From: an uncultured Bacteroidota bacterium
GTDB taxonomy: Bacteria > Bacteroidota > Bacteroidia > 2-12-FULL-35-15
Assembly: GCA_903919535.1 (NCBI GenBank)
Contig: CAIXIP010000074.1
Location: forward strand, 1-43,126
Direction of reading: 5' to 3'
Length of the DNA stretch: 43,126 bases
A program made the position numbers and the translations under genes. This document shows, piece after piece, positions 41,621 through 43,126 of this stretch. Numbering within the stretch: position 1 is the stretch's first letter; each line of letters opens with the position of its first letter. Under the pieces are notes generated by a model. That model was not told the DNA's origin, did no database searches, and saw nothing but the letters and a program-made list of their open reading frames with translations.

Positions 41621-41765
41621 AATCTAATAAATCATCTCAAACTTACAACTAAATGTTTAATTATATGTTGCTTTTAATTAGATTTTAGAGCAGAAATAGT
41701 CGTAAAATATATTATTTACTATTTAGTTTGTATGATTTGTATTTCAATTTATTTAATTTGGCCTC

Positions 41766-43028
41766 ATGAAAAAATCATTAGTTACAATTCTTATTTGTGT
41801 TTTTACTTCTTCTATATTGCTTGCTGGAGGTTTTCAGGTTAATTTACAGGGGCAAAAACAAACAGGGATGGGGCATGCAGGAACGGGTTTGTTACTCGAT
41901 AATGCAAGTATATTATTTAATCCAGGAGCCGTTTCATTTTTAGATTCACTGCGAGGGATTTATTTCGGAGCCAGTTTTATTATGCCTCGAACTACTTATT
42001 TAGCACCTTACCCTGGTGTTTATACTGCAAACATCGAAAATCATACGGGAACTCCGATTACCTTATATGCTGTTTATAAATTCAATAAGTCATCTAACTG
42101 GAATTTTGGGTTAGGAATTTATAATCCTTTTGGAAGCAGAATTCAGTGGGCAGATAATTGGGCAGGAAATGCACTTATGCGTGAAATGGATCTGAAAACT
42201 TTTTTTATTCAACCTACTTTTTCCTATAAAGTGTCGGATAAACTGGGCATTGGTGCCGGTTTTGTTTATGCTACAGGGAGTTTCTCTTTACGTAAGGGGA
42301 TTCCATTGCAAGATTCTCTGGGAAATTATGGAGAAGGGAAATTGAGTGGGAAGGCTAGGGGTTATGGCTTTAATATGGGGATTTATTTTAAAGCAAATGA
42401 TAAATTTTCTATTGGCATCGATTACCGTTCGGAGGTGAAAGTTAATATTGATGGTGGATCAGCTGAATTTTCAGTTCCCTCTTCAGTAGAAAATTATTTT
42501 CCAAAAACTACATTCTCTACAGGAATAAAATTACCTCAAGTGGCAACTTTAGGTTTTGGTTATGTATTGAATAGTAAAATAAAATTGGCTTTGGACATAA
42601 ATTATATTGGTTGGAAATCTTATGATTCATTAATAATAGATTTTGCCGACAATACTGATAAATTATCTGATATTCATTCTCCACGGATGTATCACAACTC
42701 CTTTATTTTCAGATTAGGTGGTCAATATAAATTGAATGAAAAATGGACTGTTCGTGCAGGAACTTATTATGATATGAGTCCTGTTAAAGCAGGTTATTTG
42801 ACACCTGAAACTCCAGATGCTGATAAATTAGGTTTAACAGCAGGTGTTTCTTTTAATGTTATAAAATCGACTAGCAGCAAAGAAACAATGAGAAAAGAAA
42901 TTAGCAAAGAAATAGCTCCTAATATGTCAGCTGTATACGATCCTTCAGTCTTTGGAAGAACTCCTAGATTAGTAAGTTTGGTAAACTTAATATTGATGAA
43001 AAAAATATTTTACATTAGAAATGCTTGA
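41766..43028 (+). CDS. FadL/OmpP1/TodX-family outer-membrane transport protein, odd C-terminus
   Basis: A 420-residue protein. The signal MKKSLVTILICVFTSSILLA precedes GGFQVNLQGQKQTGMGHAG and then DNASILFNPGAVSFL, the N-terminal plug pattern of FadL-type channels, which take up long-chain fatty acids or hydrophobic compounds. The barrel region (~45-367) has the expected alternating aromatic strands (YAVYKF, WNFGLGIYNPFG, GIGAGFVYATGSF, SIGIDYRSEVKV). After GLTAGVSFNV (~residue 367) the sequence turns into a Lys/Glu-rich, non-barrel tail (SKETMRKEISKEI) and ends IFYIRNA. The usual last strands and the terminal aromatic residue are missing, so the 3' end may be altered or misassembled. No clear promoter pair was found. 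The final 98 bp of the window hold nothing recognisable. Confidence 0.82.
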   Translation: MKKSLVTILICVFTSSILLAGGFQVNLQGQKQTGMGHAGTGLLLDNASILFNPGAVSFLDSLRGIYFGASFIMPRTTYLAPYPGVYTANIENHTGTPITLYAVYKFNKSSNWNFGLGIYNPFGSRIQWADNWAGNALMREMDLKTFFIQPTFSYKVSDKLGIGAGFVYATGSFSLRKGIPLQDSLGNYGEGKLSGKARGYGFNMGIYFKANDKFSIGIDYRSEVKVNIDGGSAEFSVPSSVENYFPKTTFSTGIKLPQVATLGFGYVLNSKIKLALDINYIGWKSYDSLIIDFADNTDKLSDIHSPRMYHNSFIFRLGGQYKLNEKWTVRAGTYYDMSPVKAGYLTPETPDADKLGLTAGVSFNVIKSTSSKETMRKEISKEIAPNMSAVYDPSVFGRTPRLVSLVNLILMKKIFYIRNA

Positions 43029-43126
43029 ATAAAGACTCATTCCAAATCCACAGGTAAGAAAGCCAAAAATATATATAAAAAGATAGTAGGTTTTCCTAAA
43101 TTTATTGTATAATATTATTCTTACAC

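Overview
The window looks like a stretch of a Bacteroidota chromosome, order not determined. The evidence is as follows. At least seven complete cargo proteins and one broken tail carry type IX secretion system (T9SS) C-terminal sorting domains. Promoter boxes follow the TTTG-N19-21-TAnnTTTG/TTCG pattern. The DNA is AT-rich, Shine-Dalgarno sequences are scarce, and many surface proteins have the short signal peptides ending in AQ or SA that are common in this phylum. No T9SS machinery gene lies in the window, only cargo.

Layout. 1-3.6 kb: a secreted-TPR/CPBP membrane protease fusion converging on asnS. 3.6-15.2 kb: a surface-protein island with a nidogen-like T9SS protein, two giant sister proteins with the same C-terminal module but different front ends (a 12-repeat NHL propeller; a propeller-like region plus P-domain), and a divergent type-B-sorted Fn3 protein whose stop codon lies 2 bp before ribE (riboflavin synthase). 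15.2-19.8 kb: ribE, tatD, another T9SS cargo, ansA (asparaginase I) and a coiled-coil protein. 20.1-21.9 kb: tRNA-Ser(GGA) followed by a graveyard of gene pieces: a serine-recombinase C-terminal fragment whose frame runs antisense through the tRNA, an orphan gene, a minus-strand gene tail, and a decapitated T9SS sorting domain joined to it at position 21668. I read this as the eroded remains of one or more integrated elements.

22-34 kb: cupin, a second CPBP protease, dusB, a minus-strand rbfA / lolE-like permease / TPR-SpoIIE phosphatase set (the last two overlap by one base), an MsbA-like ABC exporter, two T9SS type A proteins and a radical SAM/SPASM protein with a TTG start. 34-38.3 kb: the translation block on the minus strand, rplM-rpsI, rpsB-tsf, pyrH-frr, with hairpins between the units and the clearest promoter of the window in front of rplM. 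38.5-41.6 kb: korB and a fused gamma-alpha korA (2-oxoacid:ferredoxin oxidoreductase), with an inverted repeat at the korA promoter. 41.8-43.0 kb: a FadL/OmpP1-family outer-membrane protein whose last ~55 residues do not look like a beta barrel.

How it fits together: housekeeping genes (translation, pyrimidine and flavin synthesis, tRNA modification, central carbon oxidation) are interleaved with an actively diversifying set of secreted adhesin-like proteins. The most unusual parts are the tRNA-Ser scar and the duplicated C-terminal module of the two giant proteins. All assignments come from reading motifs and translations by eye; no search was run.
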